From the NCBI RefSeq assembly GCF_003590095.1, contig NC_039492.1:248001-312000 (forward strand): a stretch of DNA of 64,000 bases, read 5' to 3'. Positions 1-12,829 of the stretch are shown in pieces (within the stretch, counting starts at the first letter, position 1; the number at the start of each line of letters is the position of its first letter). This DNA is from Trichoplusia ni (lineage: Eukaryota > Arthropoda > Insecta > Lepidoptera > Noctuidae). The position numbers and the translations under genes are program-made. Below the pieces are notes generated by a model, which did not search any database, was not told the origin of the DNA, and was given only the letters and a program-made list of their open reading frames with translations.

Positions 1-329
1 CTATCTAACCTCCACAACAAATATACCGTGTAAAACAGTATCCCATACTAAGTTTAGACTGCTGTCAAAATAGCAACCGTCTGATAAAAAACAAGTGCCT
101 TCGACAACCGTCTATAAATTGCCCAATATCAATAACAGCCCAATATAATTTACGATATTATCACATTAATGATATTACAACTTAAACACTGTTTGATAAG
201 ACAGCGCACAGTGACGTAGATATCAGATTTAATTAATCAAAAAATAATATTTCACCCATCTTACATCGTATCGATAAAAATCTACAGTACTTGTACAATA
301 ATACCGATTGCTATCAGCGTATGTAATCC

Positions 330-450
330 GCCGTGTCGTTTGATAAAAATCGTAAAATCGCGCTTGATTAAATTTTTTATCGGTTTTTTTACGATAACAG
401 TCGCGCTTGGACGAAGGCAGTTAGTACGTGGTTGATTGTGGAACCAGAAT
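330..450. promoter_or_regulatory. GC-richer island with strand-composition switch
   Basis: This short CpG-containing stretch has GATA-type words (TTATCG, GATAA). The + strand changes composition across it. Hand counts for bases 1-60 give A23 C16 T16 G5; for bases 541-600 they give T32 G13 A10 C5. That orientation is what divergent transcription or replication initiation leaves. It could be a promoter or an enhancer; the sequence alone does not decide. Confidence 0.35.
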
Positions 451-1248
451 ACTGTGTGGACTGTGGACTGTACGTACACTCGAAGTTAACCACTGTGCTA
501 TATGGACTGCCTATATTCCCGGTTTATATTTTCTTAATTTTTTTTTCTGTGGGACTTTATTAGTGTCGTATTTTTTTTGGTTGACAAAGTACTTTATTGG
601 TGTTAAAATTCATGAGATTGGAAAGTGTGCGGGATTGTTTTAATGAAGTAATTTGTTTTTGGATTAATTATTGGTGATATTTTTATTCTTTTGTTTACTA
701 GTTTTCTTTTAAGATATTACGATTAAAGTTGGGTTTTTTTGTTAGGTACTCTTTAATAATTGATTAATGATAATTGTTATTAAAAATCATTAATTCTAAT
801 GATTTTTAATAACAACCTACACTTATTCATGAAAGATAGGAAATATTTATTTATTTATTATTTAGTGATTAATTTAAGCAAGTCATCATAAATTGCATTT
901 TTTTATATAAGACTATTCTCAGATAAAATATATCTCTTCAAGTGTATAATTATATTAATCGGCTTTTTTTTCTATCTATAGCATTACTGAAAGACAGATT
1001 TGACGTTTGACACAACACTTTTTTCATTTACAGAATTTGACTATTTCTTTCCTAAAATTTCTTTAGCCATTTTCCAAGTGACATTCTATCTTTTTGTTGT
1101 CTCTGCAATGTACTTAGCGAATTTAATTAGTAAATTAGCTGATAATGGTCTAGGTCTAGTAATACAAATAGGTCTTGAATGATAGTACTTCTCGTAAATA
1201 CTTTAATAAAAACTATTTTCACTCTTTAATATAGGAAGTACTTTTTAA

Positions 1249-1400
1249 CGGACTTCAAAAAGGGGAGATTCTGTATTCGGCCGGTTTTTAACTAAAAAAA
1301 TTGGTTCACGTGAAATAATCTAAATATTATAAGACTGGTTTCTTAACAATTATAGCCAAACGTTCTAGACCGATTTCTATGTCGCATCTAATAGGGTGTG
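1249..1400 (-). repeat. Degenerate RTE-type LINE fragment
   Basis: The segment GACTTCAAAAAGGGGAGATT followed by a CGGCCGG word resembles, in reverse complement, the 3' part of a very common lepidopteran RTE-type repeat (a CCTCCTTTTTTGAAGTCGGT-like core). Related pieces occur at about 17685-17740 and 23450-23510. Assignment rests on remembered family features. Confidence 0.4.
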
Positions 1401-2069
1401 AAGATAAGCCGTATCACACATATAATTGTATATTTACTGTTTTTTTATCATCGCATGTAAAATTGTTTCAGTGGCAATAGATAACAGATGTACGGGCTCT
1501 TATCGCCAAACATATCGCAAATGTTTGAACAAATATTGGGGATATTGGGCCACTGTGTGTTTACAAGTGGCATTTGTTTTTTTATTGTTGTTATTAAAGC
1601 AAAATGTTTCGAAATAAAATGTGTTATAGTATAGATTCCCAGATTTGATAAGCTTCGCATGATTTTATGTATTATTTGATATTTAATCTATTTATATTCA
1701 ATTTATATTCATGCATGCGCTCATATGCATTACCAATAAATATACCTAATGAATTTTTATAGCGACCAGTCCCATATTTTATTTAGATTAAGCTAATTAT
1801 TTATAATAACATTTAAAACACTTAATTAAAATATTAAGAGAAGAATATCGCGAATTTAACATTTAAATAGGGGTTTAATATTGAAATTTGCTAAATATAT
1901 GTTTATATTACCGACTTTAATTACGCTGTTTAAAATACTTGTTTAATCTTGATAATTTGGCTCGATACTGACTATCAAATACCTGTATAACGACCTAAAT
2001 AATACAATAGACCTTTTCTAATCACAAAATCATCAAATTCATATGACAAATGTTGGCCATGAACATTTG

Positions 2070-2240
2070 CCACAAACATTTGCGCCAACCGCCCGCAGCG
2101 TGCACTTTACCGATTTTCGCGTGTTACCGTACGATAAGGTCGATTTCTTTCTTATCTCCACCCCCCCCCCTCGGCGCAGCTCCCTACCCCTCACCCCCCC
2201 TGAAGCGATAACCAATGCGTTACTGGTTACGCGATGTTTT
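2070..2240. promoter_or_regulatory. GC-rich island with poly-C tract
   Basis: The GC-rich segment includes CCGCCCGCAGCG, several CpGs, a run of Cs near 2160-2170 and a GATAA word near 2207. The left flank is A/C-rich and the right flank T/G-rich, as at the other islands. No coding potential is visible. Function is unknown. Confidence 0.3.
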
Positions 2241-3483
2241 GTTTTCAATCAATAACTAGTGTTATGAGCTATTTCTAGTTATAGACTTGAGGGGTTTGCG
2301 TTTATTGTGAACAGGTTTGTCTATTTTTTTGCTTTTGTTACTGCACTTAGTAACTCAAATGTAAACAAATTAGCTAATATATAAAGGTATCTTTTAAGAA
2401 AATAAGAGATTTGTCATGACATTGAGTATCAATTAATACTACAAACATTTATTTTAGTTCAACGAAAGGTCTAAGTGTGCCACAAGATAAAAAAAAAACA
2501 ATAAGTATATTGAAAACAGTGTTTTTTATTTATAAATGTTGTTTATTGAAATTCACCTTTAAGTGCCATGGTGTCTTCTCCAAGTGTCCTTCTTGCATGC
2601 AACTGTTTAATCACTACCAAGTTTTAGAAATATAATGATAATAAAATTACAAAAGATTTTGACATTCCCTTGCAACACTGATAAGGATGTTACATTACAC
2701 AAAGTTACAACAATTACGTAGTTCTGATAAAGTTATTACATTACAATATAATTATAACATTGTATCGATTACGAAAAAATAATGAAATTAATTGATATAG
2801 AGCTGTCCTGAGGTAATTATGATGTAAATAATTAGAACCGGATATATTTGTACATATAATCTTAAAAGAAATTTTAGTTTTAATACTGATTATAATTAGT
2901 ACATAATCAGATAATTTAATATCTACTGCTCAAAGTTTACGATAAAAGGCGATCGTAATGATTAAATGTTTCTTATAATTTCTTCAGAAAAAGTATTCTC
3001 ACAATTTCCGAGACATTTTTAAGGACTTCGGTTTGGTTCAAAACAAGTCGTGAATGCCGATAAAAAAAATAAAAAGATATATTTAATTTTAACTAAAATT
3101 ACAAATCTTTCATGAATACATAAACTTAACTTTAAATTACAGGTAACTAATGATTATGTTTTTAAGTGTCTAATATTAACGGAACCATTGGCTCTATTGA
3201 CCATTAGACACTCCCACGTCATACCAAGTGCTGTAAGAGTAATTTTATACTCCAATGAAAACTAATATTAATAACTCCCACAATTGTGAAAATTATCAAA
3301 CGAAATCGTTTCCCAATCGATTAGTAATCGATTTTATCTGTTGTAAGTTTAGTAATATTATGCGGTGCAACTCTAGTATTGTGATGTACCGTTTAGACGT
3401 GATGGTTATCTTATAGTCCATACGTATGGGACGATTTCAGTTTTCAATAACGCATAAATACGGCTAAGAGTGCCTCAATGAGT

Positions 3484-3625
3484 AGTTTTTTTAATCACTT
3501 GCAGATATTCACCCAGACTCAGGACAAGCATTCGTAGATCACTCAAACGCTTGTCCTACGCGGGGATTCAACAGTGGGTTTAGCTTGGTGACCTAAACCA
3601 CTCGGCTATTCGTCAAACAGACCAT
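3484..3625 (-). repeat. tRNA-derived SINE-like element
   Basis: The reverse complement contains an A-box-like word (TAGCCGAGTGGTTTAGG) followed by a degenerate B-box region (GTTGAATCCCC), the layout of a tRNA-derived SINE head. The head begins near 3620 and the body runs toward 3484. It is not a functional tRNA: the promoter boxes and arms are imperfect and it continues into an unrelated body. Confidence 0.5.
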
Positions 3626-4727
3626 GTAGTTTTTATGGTAAAAATTACTCGAAGACCGTAATTGACAATTTTCCAAACAAGCAGGTTCTAGAGATTATGG
3701 CATAATTGGTCACCCATCCTCGGACAGACCGCATGAAGAGCAGCTTAAAGTTATGATCGATCAAATTGTAAATGAACTACCTTAACTCTATACCAAAAAG
3801 TTCGAATATCAGAAGACTTTTAAAATTATTAATATTCACACAAAGTCGGTTTAATTTGACACCTTCGGAGTTATTTACATATAAACAGGTGGAGATAGGA
3901 TCTAAAGTCGAATATATCGGATGACGATGATAACATCTTGATGATTCTAGTGTTTCTGGTAAGTTTTTTATGAAGTTTTTTTTTAATGTGAGATTCTTGT
4001 TTGTCTTTAGGTGATGTAATGGCCATTGGTCATGTCTTTTGCGCTTGGTTATTCTTAATTATTAGAATCTTATTGTAAAATTGCTAGGTTGTATTCCTAC
4101 GTGGAATATTGAAGAAAAACTAAAGGGTTGGATTCTAAAATAAGTTTTACTGTCCACATTTTTATTCTCAACACGAGTTTTAAAAATGTGTCAGTGCTTG
4201 TGCCTGTGATTCGGATTCGGATTGCGTACATTTTGACTCGTAAACTACATCTTTTTTATCATTATCTCTTGGGTTTTCGTGACCAAGAGTCCACCATAAA
4301 CCGTGGTGCCATCCCTGGTACACCCCTCTGTTATCTGTGCACTCAAATTTACCAAATCTATCTCAATATATATAATAATAATAATATAATAATAATATAA
4401 TAAAAAATGTTTATTTTTCTCATTATCACATAATGTTACAGTACTTATTTTGTGTACTAAAATAGAGACTGGTGTCTGTGATAGGTAAGACCTGTGTTAC
4501 AGATCACCAGGCTACCCTCCGAGGAGACAATGTCGTTTATTCCTACGTCTTATTAATTATTTAACAAAATGTGAAATAGCCTAATTTATAACTTATTATG
4601 AGATCAACAATTTAAACATAAAACTTAAAATTAAACTCTATATAAAGTAATAGTAGAATTATAATAAAATTAAAGTATAAAAGTAATTTATATGGACGAA
4701 TAACTGGAAGTTTCAATTGGTTTGGGT

Positions 4728-4734
<7 letters not shown>

Positions 4735-4776
<42 letters not shown>
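4735..4776. repeat. (TG)n microsatellite
   Basis: About 21 uninterrupted TG dinucleotides lie in the 3' UTR of the LINE. It is a simple repeat and probably polymorphic in length. Confidence 0.95.
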
Positions 4777-4782
<6 letters not shown>

Positions 4783-4880
4783 ACTGTGTGAATGCGTGAG
4801 TTTCCGCATGATTGTGAGTGTAATGTTGTGGGTGTTGGTACAAGTTGTTCCTTATTTTTATGATATATTTTTTCTTACTC

Positions 4881-6567
4881 TTAGTTAATAGGTTTTAACA
4901 ATTGCTCAGTGGTATTATAGTCTAATTCATGCAGCCAAGAACTTACTCTTTCTTTACATTTCGCCCTTGTAAGTGGATAAATTTGTAAATCTTTATTTAT
5001 TTTATTGTATAGGTACGGACCCAGAAACATGTAGAAGTTTTGTGAGAGACTATTGTTGCAACGCATTCTTTCACAAACCGTAGAGTTTATTCTTTTAGTT
5101 GACATTTGTTTTTTATCAAATTGAATTTCAGAATGTTGCTTGAGAATTGTGGCCAAAATAAATATTTGACGCACTGTTAGAATTTTTAGGTTTTGGTATA
5201 AGTCATGAGTTGGGTACCGAATAGGTAAAAATTGGCTTACCTTGAGGATGGCTCTTTGAGCCCGCTCAAGGTTAATCATAAAAGATTTTGCAGCACCACC
5301 CCAAGAAGTTATGCAATACGCCAATAGTGACTGGCATAGCGCAAGATAGACTGATTTAATGATCATCTGATCAGCTACATGGCGTAGTGCCTTAAAAATA
5401 TATATGAGTTTACGCGTTCTACCAATTAACGCTTCTAAATGTGGTTGGAAAGAAAGTTTCTCATCTATAATGATACCTAGATATTTTATTGAACTTGTCT
5501 TCGTTAATTTAGGGCAGGTACATGAGGTAGTGGTAGATAGTAAGCGGCAAGAGTGCGCTATGATATGGAGATCAGGATGATTAAGGTTTTTATTGCTGTA
5601 GGTAATAAATTTTGTTTTATCAACGTTTAAAGTTAAAATGTTTTCTTTTAGCCAATGTGTCACTTGGTTGAATCCTATTTGGGCCAACTGACTGACCTCT
5701 TCCCATGTATTAGCATGGAAGAGCAGGGCAGTGTCATCAGCGAAAGAGATGAGTTTACCATTTTTGATGTTTATTTGACATAGTTCGTTTATGTAAACTA
5801 GAAATAGGGTAGGGCCGAGGATACTGCCCTGCGGTACGCCATATTCAACCGGTAGCTCGTCACTCGTCCAATCACCCACCCTAACAACCTGTCTTCTTCC
5901 CTGAAGGTAGTCCTTAAAAAGTTTCAGTGGAAGGCCTCTGACGCCGAGACTTTCGAGTTTACATAATAAATTAGGTACCAATACGGTGTCGAAGGCTTTA
6001 GCTAAATCTAAAAATATTGTAATGACTTTTTGTTTATTGTCTAAGTTTGTAGCAATAAAATCAGTTAGTTGATGTACAGCCTCCGACGTCGACCGACCTA
6101 CGCGGAATCCAAATTGTGTCGATGATAACAAATTGTTTTTTTCTAAGAAGTCTACAAGTCTGGAGTTCATAATTCGTTCTAATACCTTTGATAATGTTGG
6201 AAGAATAGCTATAGGACGATAGTTATTTACACATGACCTATCTCCGTTTTTAAATACCGGCGTAATTCTGGCTTTTTTAAAAGCTTTCGGAAAGACTCCC
6301 GTAGAAAGAGACAGGTTGCAAATATAAGTTAGTGGTGGTGTGATTATCTCTATGTATTTTTTAAGAATGTAATCTGAAATGCTATCTAAACCTACAGCAC
6401 ATTTATTTTTTAAGTTTTGTATTAGTAGTTTAATTTCCTGTTCGGTTGCAGGCAGAAGTACTATTGATTTACTAAATGAGTTGATTGGTTTTGAGGTGTT
6501 AGGACGGCAATCGTGTTTCTCGGCCAATTTTTTTCCTATGCTTGCAAAGAACGTGTTTATAAACTTT
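4881..6567 (-). pseudogene. LINE ORF2 remnant: reverse transcriptase
   Basis: An uninterrupted frame of about 550 codons encodes the reverse transcriptase of a non-LTR retrotransposon, which copies element RNA into DNA at a nicked target. Counting from 6527, visible motifs are NNYRPIAILP (about 101-110), QFGFRVGRST (138-147), LDLAKAFD with the first catalytic Asp (173-180), YGVPQGSILGP (229-239) and the catalytic FADD box (262-265), followed by the thumb. The apparent start is a TTG. The frame continues upstream through a family-typical FFASIGKKLA segment to a stop near 6570, so there is no genuine start codon. The endonuclease domain is missing. The RT motifs look undamaged, suggesting a fairly young copy. 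Clade assignment (Jockey versus CR1-like) is uncertain. Confidence 0.85.
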
Positions 6568-6574
6568 TATCACT

Positions 6575-8198
6575 CAACAATAATAACATAATACACGCAA
6601 AATACAAAACAGATCTCAAATTGATAACCTATTCTGCACACAGTTAAAAACAAAACAGCAATCCACGTTTACTTAGATTGAATCACTTATCTAATGGCAC
6701 AAAACCAATGTATGCCAATTAACCCTCACTTGTGAATACAACCTTAAAATGTCAGCGTTCCGTTTCACATGAGTTTGTAACTCGTGACTGTATCGCTCAT
6801 ATCTCAGCACTGAAGCTAAGTGTATCAGATTATCTGGTAACCACTAACCAGTACAGTACAATGAGCGAAATGACAGATTTCTCTCAAAGGAGGTTTGAGT
6901 TTTTAGTGTGGTTACTTTTGGTGAAGTTTTGCCGTGAATGTTAAATATTATTATGTTATAGAAGACATTGATAGATTCAGAGCAATACTTTTCACTGTTT
7001 TAAAGAAAACACCTTAAATACGTTCCTTTTAAACTGTATTTAATGATTAGCGTTTCGTACTAAAAATGTAAAAACGGATTTCTGAAGGACCACTTTCTGT
7101 CTGTCTATCACCAGGTTATAACTCATGAACCATGATAGGTATACAGATAAAATTTTCACAGATTCCACGTATTTCTGTTTCTTTAACCAATATTAGGATG
7201 GGTAATTTCTTTTAACCAGTTTTCTATAATTGCTTTTTTTCATACATTATTTTCGCATGGCAACTAAAATCAATGGGAAGTCGTCGCACTAAAAAATCAA
7301 ATCGATTACTTCACACTGATAAGAAACAGCATCTCTTGATCTTTAAAGAATCTAGTTCACATTAGATAGAGGTTATCAAAAATATTCGAGATTAATTTAC
7401 ATACTGATGCTGTTAAGGAAACGTTGAATGAACGCGAATCAAATTAAATGATACCAAATATTCTACAATTATAATAAATTCAGCTCAGATTACCTTGCGA
7501 CGGAAATTGACCATCATCGCCATAATTCGTTATAAAATTTGATTTATAAATTTTAACAACAAACAGTAGCGCTGTAATTCGATACAAAGCTATAAATTCT
7601 CGAAAAAAAAATACGTACATAATAATGTAATAAAATATTTGATATCCAATTTAAGAATCGATTCGTTCCCAATCGGTTTGTATTCGGATTCGATTGGAAT
7701 TCCTTACGCGGCTGTATCAACAATGTGTCTGTCACATGCATCACTGCTACAAGCCCACCCGAATACTTAGTAATCGATTAGTTAAAACGATTCTCGAATA
7801 ATTCGAAAAATACTACATAGGTTCGCTTTATCGATTCGATCTACTCTCGTTAAATATCATTAAAGCCCCCGACTCGATTTATTACTAATCGATAAACGTG
7901 AATTATTTGTTTTCGTGTAGATTTTTGTGATCTGTTGGCTGTTTAAATATTTTATTGAAATAATCCTTTGTTAATTACGTTCTAGATTATATCGGATTTA
8001 TTTAGGTAGCTTCTATTAAACATAAATACAACGCGCCGGAATTCTTCTACAAGAATCGAGTGACGATTTAGGCCTAGATACGGAAAGTTATAAACATATC
8101 GTTATCAAAAAACATTATTTTTATTCCACAGTTTTTAGTTTTCCAGATTTACACAGAGAAGTATTTTTAAATTACTTCTAGATCAAATAAGTTCAGTA
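6575..8198. other. AT-rich noncoding spacer between LINE and Harbinger
   Basis: No exon was recognised. Apart from the RTE-type fragment at 7085-7245, the region is unremarkable AT-rich sequence with many ATCGAT/GATTCG words between 7650 and 7900. It is presumed to be ush intron. Confidence 0.45.
7085..7245 (-). repeat. RTE-type LINE fragment
   Basis: The words CTGTCTGTCTATCACCAGG, ACTCATGAACCATGATAGGT and AAATTTTCACAGAT match the order of a familiar lepidopteran RTE-type repeat. The same family appears in the opposite orientation at 30550-30815. It is degenerate and noncoding. Confidence 0.5.
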
Positions 8199-8241
8199 CC
8201 CCTAGCACGAACATCTTGCGAAAAAGTATTCGTATCGTTAA
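8199..8241 (+). repeat. Harbinger left terminal inverted repeat
   Basis: This repeat starts with CCCCTAGCACGAACAT, identical in inverted orientation to the right end. After about 12 diverged bases comes TTCGTATCGTTAACGT, also mirrored on the right. Interior to it, CGTATCGT-type words recur to about 8430 and have counterparts in 13230-13330, so the ends carry long degenerate subterminal repeats. Confidence 0.9.
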
Positions 8242-8557
8242 CGTGAGCGTTTTGTATGGAAACATAAACAGCGCCTCTAGTGTGCGTAATATGAACTAAA
8301 TTTGTGAGCACGAACATAAGTCAAGTAAGTTTCGTATCGTATTCGTAACGTAACTATCGTAACCTTGAGTCGTTTGTATGGAGATAGGAAGCACGAAGGT
8401 ATAAATTGACGTATCGTATCGTGATTGTCGAAGGCTGGCTTGCGAGTTTTACGAAAGTTTATTCACTTTAAATTTGACAGTGACAAAACTTTCGTCAGAG
8501 TTTCTTGGAAGATTTAAATAGTAATTAAGTGATTGTGTGACCGAATTTTGCTGAAAA

Positions 8558-10279
8558 ATGCTTAGATTAACAAGAAGCACCCATCGACGTAGCACGTTGT
8601 ACCATTATCTTGCGGCGCGATTGATTGTTGAAAGTGGAAATGTACGAAGAGAAACTAGGTGAGTCATCTACTACAATACTTTATGTAGATAAATAGAAAA
8701 TAAGTTGGTTTATTAATGTACTATTGTAATTTCAGAGAAATCTCGAGGAGAGCTCTCCTCAGAAAAAATATAGCCAATATTAACGTGCAATATCTAAGCG
8801 ATACAGAATTTAGAAATAGATTTCGTCTCAGTAAGGGAGCATTTTTGCATTTATGTCGCGAATTAAGGGTCAAATCTAGTCTAAGACCAAGTAAAAGGAT
8901 CAGCCTGGAACATAAAGTAAGTGTAGTAAATACTTGAATTTACCCAAAATTTTAACCAATAGGTACATTTTTATGGGTGCTCTACATATTTAATGGATAT
9001 AATATTTTTTAAACACATATTCATTTATTATTTGTATTTCTAGGTACTGTGTGCTTTATCATTTTATGCTACAGGCTCCTACCAAAGAATAGTAGGAATG
9101 GCTAAATGTTTAGGGCAAACCACAGTTAGTAAATATGTGAGACAGGTTACTGACGCCCTTGTAACCCCCTCAATATTAAATTACTTTATAAAATTTCCTG
9201 CGACGCTAGAGCAGCGTAATATTATAAAAAACAAGTAAGTAGTAATCAAATTATAATAACTAAGTTTGCACAAATTGAGTGGACTGTATTGAATAGCGAA
9301 ATTAAATAATAGATTAAATTACAAAAAATCCTTTATTTACAGATTTTATACAAAATTTGGCATCCCTGGAGTAATAGGATGCATAGATGGGTCTCATTTT
9401 CATATATTCACTCCAAAAAGAGACATTGAGCATTTATTTTATTGCAGAAAGCATTTCTACTCACTGAATGTGCAAATGGTGAGATATTAAATTTTAATAT
9501 ACCTCACTCAGCACCGATGGCCTAACAATTAATTAATTACAATAATTATGTTGTACAGTTGCATCTTCATCCACATTTTTACATTTCAGATATGTGACAG
9601 TGAATGCCGAATTATTAATGTTAATGCAAAATATGGAGGTGCTACCCACGACGCATTTATTTGGGAAAATAGTCAAGCCAATAGATATATCCAGGACATA
9701 AATAAAAATAATGAACAAGTTTGGTTTTTAGGTAGGTAAAAATGTATTAACCAATTAGAAAAAGATATGTTGCAAAATACTTAGGGCAGCAGGCAAGTTA
9801 CAGTAATTAAAATTTATAGATTTTTTTAATAACTTATTCTTTAAATAAAAAAAATTCCAGGTGATTCTGGATATCCACAGAGGCCTTGGATGATGACACC
9901 AATCCCAGATGCTGCTGAAGGTACGCCAGAGGCAAAATATAATACCATCCATGGGAAAGCCAGAGTTGTAATAGAAAATACATTTGGTAGACTTAAAAAT
10001 AGGTGGAGATGCCTTTGTAAGGACCGGACATTACACTACACCCCCGAAAGATGTGCAACTATAATTATGGCATGTAGCGTTCTACACAACTTAGCGATAG
10101 ATTTTATGGTGCCCGATCCTGAAGAAGATGTCATAGATTCTTTAGAATTAGGAATATCAGCAGTTTCTTCAGAAGAACCTCTTCGCGATCATGGTTCTAG
10201 AGATGATTTGATTCGCGGTAGAACACTACGACAAATATTAGTGGATAGAATCAATAGACTACACATTGTTAATAATTAA
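8558..10279 (+). CDS. Harbinger transposase (HARBI1-type DDE nuclease), six exons
   Basis: Exons 8558-8658, 8736-8916, 9044-9234, 9343-9478, 9590-9731 and 9861-10279 join in frame to 389 residues. All introns are short and GT-AG, with strong donors such as GTGAGT and GTAAGT. The protein is the cut-and-paste nuclease that cuts at the element's ends. The N-terminal part (about 1-155) is helical, with FRNRFRLSKGAFLHL and a YQRIVGMAKCLGQTTVSKYV helix-turn-helix-like stretch. Acidic catalytic residues are visible in GCIDGSH (D173), GATHDAFIW (D224), LGDSGYP (D252) and VIENTFGRLKNRW (E289). No stop or frameshift is seen, and the length is normal for the family. The ATG at 8558 gives an open first exon and good splice phase. 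An AATAAA at 10609-10614 is a likely polyadenylation signal. It needs the Myb-like partner encoded convergently at 10832-12829. Confidence 0.93.
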
Positions 10280-10831
10280 ATTAATTTTCCATTTTTTTTC
10301 TAGGTTTTGTGTTACCATGTGTCATAAGAGAATAACTCTATGAGAACTCTGTCTGTATTTTTTTTCTTTATTTGTAATTTTAAACTCATTGCACAGAGTG
10401 TTAGGTCTTAGCTAATTGTTTTTTATTTGTATTTTCGTGTTGTTACTTTTAAGCTCTATATTGTATTTTATAGAAAGGTGTTGTCGCTAAGAGACTGTAC
10501 ATGTGCTGTTATTTTAATTTGAATTTTTGACGGTCATAAAGAGCTGTTTTGCAGACAAGTTTTAGTAAATGGTTTTTGAATGTAGAAATGGTTTTTCTTT
10601 TGTGATAAAATAAAAATTTCCAGATACTATTCCACTATTTAATAAAAAAGTATTTCTCTATGAAATATAATTAAAAGATCTTAAAATAATATATTGTCTA
10701 AGTTATTTATTAAGCTAATCTTTATCTACATACACAAATAAAACTTAATAGCAATAAAGAAACAAAACAATAAGCCTAACCAAATAACTTACTATTAGTT
10801 GCATATTTGGCGAAACAAATAATGTCCGATT
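10280..10831. other. Convergent 3' ends of the two Harbinger genes
   Basis: This AT-rich spacer separates the two stop codons. It carries AATAAA at 10609-10614 for the + strand transposase, and TTTATT at 10706-10711, which is AATAAA for the - strand gene. The candidate 3' ends are about 90 bp apart, so the transcripts may overlap slightly. Confidence 0.6.
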
Positions 10832-12829
10832 TTATACACTTTTATTCGCCAAATATGCATCCAATACCTTCAAAGCTTCTTTAAAAAAATCCAGCCATTT
10901 AGCTTGCAACTGCAGCTCTACATCACGCTGTCTAATCCTCTCTCTTTCTAATTCTTCCGCAACTCGATCACGCTCTCTTTCATACTGCCTTGCGGACCCC
11001 TCACACTCCTTAAATACTTTTAAAATTTCATCGTCGGCTTTCTTCTTTTTCTTCGGCGGCTTCCAATGTGTGTCGATTGAAGCTATTGAAGGTGGTAGTG
11101 GATGCGCGGGAGGTGGAGGTGGAGCGATTGAGCGTTGGCTACTTGTTCCCGGAGTATTCCAAGTATCTGGCAAAATGATGGGCATTTAGGTAGTTATCTC
11201 GACTTAATGTGTTAGTTTTTAGTTTTAATGATTGAATTATAATTCATTTAGTACTAGTTATTTCAAACTCAAAAGGTAATCTAAAGTATTTAAATTAAAA
11301 ATATACCAACCGTCAGCAACGGGTGTTAGTTTTATAGGTATGTCATCAACATTAACTTCACTTATTGTTTTTGTGTTTGTTTCTTGTGGATGAGTACCGG
11401 ACAAGCTCTCTTCCTCCTCAACATCAACCTAATTTTCATAAAAAAATTACATTAGGGAACACACATCATATGTTTCAAAGCAGTGCTAACTACTACTTAT
11501 GTTTATTTTTTTATCAAAAGTCTGCTCTTGAGGATAATCAATAATGCAGATAACATCAAACTTCAAGAGACTAACAAGCATCATAATTCAAATAAATAAT
11601 GTGGTAAAAACAAAAGCATGAGATTAAGTCATGCACCACTGCAAAAGAATTTTAAGTGTAACTATACTAACAAAAAAGAGCTTAAGTGGTGACCCTTTTT
11701 TGTTATTCTGGGGATTTATAAAGAGGTAGGTCCTTCTCATAGAGAAAACTTTTGACCACATTCAGTCCCGTTTAGGAATATCATATTCACATAATTCTTC
11801 AATGGTTACCAAGCTTATTGTATTTCTATGAAAATATACTATATGTCCAGTCATGAGCAATATGATGAGTACACAATCCAAAAGTTGAACACTTGACTTA
11901 TATCAGTCTGAGGTAAAAACTATAATTTTAGTAACTATTTAAATAAACATAATTATCTTTGCTTGTGACTGTATAATTATGTGCATCAAAAATTGAAACT
12001 AAACTCATTTTAAATGTTACAAAGAAAAATTCTTAATCACACCTGTATGAAGCCAGCTTCTTGTATGGGCATTCCAGTAGCAGCCTGCACCCCAATTATA
12101 TTCATAACCCTGGTTTCTAAGTCGGTTAATGTTAATTGAAGCGCAGGCCCACCACCTGTACCATGAGCTGACCTATTTATTTTGGCCCACTTTCGTTTCA
12201 CGTTGTTTTTGAAATCACTCCAAACCTTAATATGAATAAAAAACACCACACCAATAATAGAGAAGGATGCCCAACGCCAACATAAAATGCATGCAATGAA
12301 TTTCTACTTGTGAGATGAAACTATAACCATGGATAAAGATTTGAGACATACCTTTCGCCACTTTTCCTCTGTTCTAGAGTCGCCTGTGCCATCACTATTG
12401 AGCATATCCGAAAGCTCCTTCCATTTTAGCTGTACATAGTGTCTACCACGAGGGCCTCCGCTGGGTTTAGACAAGTCTCCATGCCTATAATAATTTAAAT
12501 AATTTTATAATTAAACGACTGTCTCCCATTCTATCTGGTATACACTTAATTTAAGACCTACATAAATATCATAAATTAAATACATACCCCATGGAAGTTT
12601 ATTTCAATTTGATTCAAATTTGTTAAAGAACTATCAATTTAGCTTACCATTTTTTATGACCCAATTGTATAAATACACTACCTTTTGATTCATAATAATA
12701 TGTATATTTAAATTTTCCATTAAAATATCATTTATCAACTGGTATGTTTACAATAACATATTAAATGAAATTTACTTACTTTTCCATGAATTCCACCATA
12801 ATTGTGTATTGTGGGTGGCTGGTCCTCAT
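10832..12829 (-). CDS. Harbinger accessory Myb/SANT-like DNA-binding protein, five exons
   Basis: On the - strand, exons 12829-12780, 12484-12352, 12225-12043, 11428-11311 and 11166-10832 join in frame to 272 residues. In known Harbinger elements this partner binds the transposon ends and brings the transposase into the nucleus. The N-terminal 80 or so residues form a Myb/SANT-like fold: YTIMVEFMEKHGDL, LKWKELSDMLN, EEKWRKVWSDFKNNVKRKW, with the spaced tryptophans of the family. A proline-rich linker (APPPPPAHPLPP) follows, then a basic KKKKK patch that may be a nuclear localisation signal. A charged coiled coil (about 205-255, rich in RERDRVAEELERER) leads to the C-terminus. The start ATG lies directly before the conserved RTSHPQYTIMVEFM segment. 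No disabling mutation is seen. Splice sites are canonical; the 11311 donor (GTTGGT) is the weakest. Confidence 0.88.

Larger units (their letters stand above)
1..3480. other. AT-rich noncoding DNA, probably ush upstream/intronic
   Basis: No convincing coding exon was found on either strand. The small open frames are short, low-complexity and lack credible splice contexts. The stretch holds two GC-richer islands (about 330-450 and 2070-2240) and one degenerate RTE-type fragment, each listed separately. The likely context is the giant first intron or 5' region of ush, because two recursive splice sites on the + strand lie further right. This is inference. Confidence 0.5.
4375..6570 (-). mobile_element. 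5'-truncated non-LTR retrotransposon (Jockey/CR1-like LINE)
   Basis: This LINE copy retains the reverse transcriptase and 3' end only. The 3' UTR runs from the ORF stop at 4881 down to about 4405, where an AATAAACA word on the - strand precedes a TTA-type microsatellite tail (about 4368-4403). A (TG)n tract lies within the 3' UTR. Coding similarity stops at about 6567, just inside an in-frame stop. The apurinic endonuclease and ORF1 are absent, so the copy is 5'-truncated and cannot move by itself. The boundary at 6570 is approximate. Confidence 0.75.

Noticed and set aside
6379..6591. 70-codon + strand frame over the LINE
   Set aside because: It is the shadow of the reverse transcriptase frame on the opposite strand.
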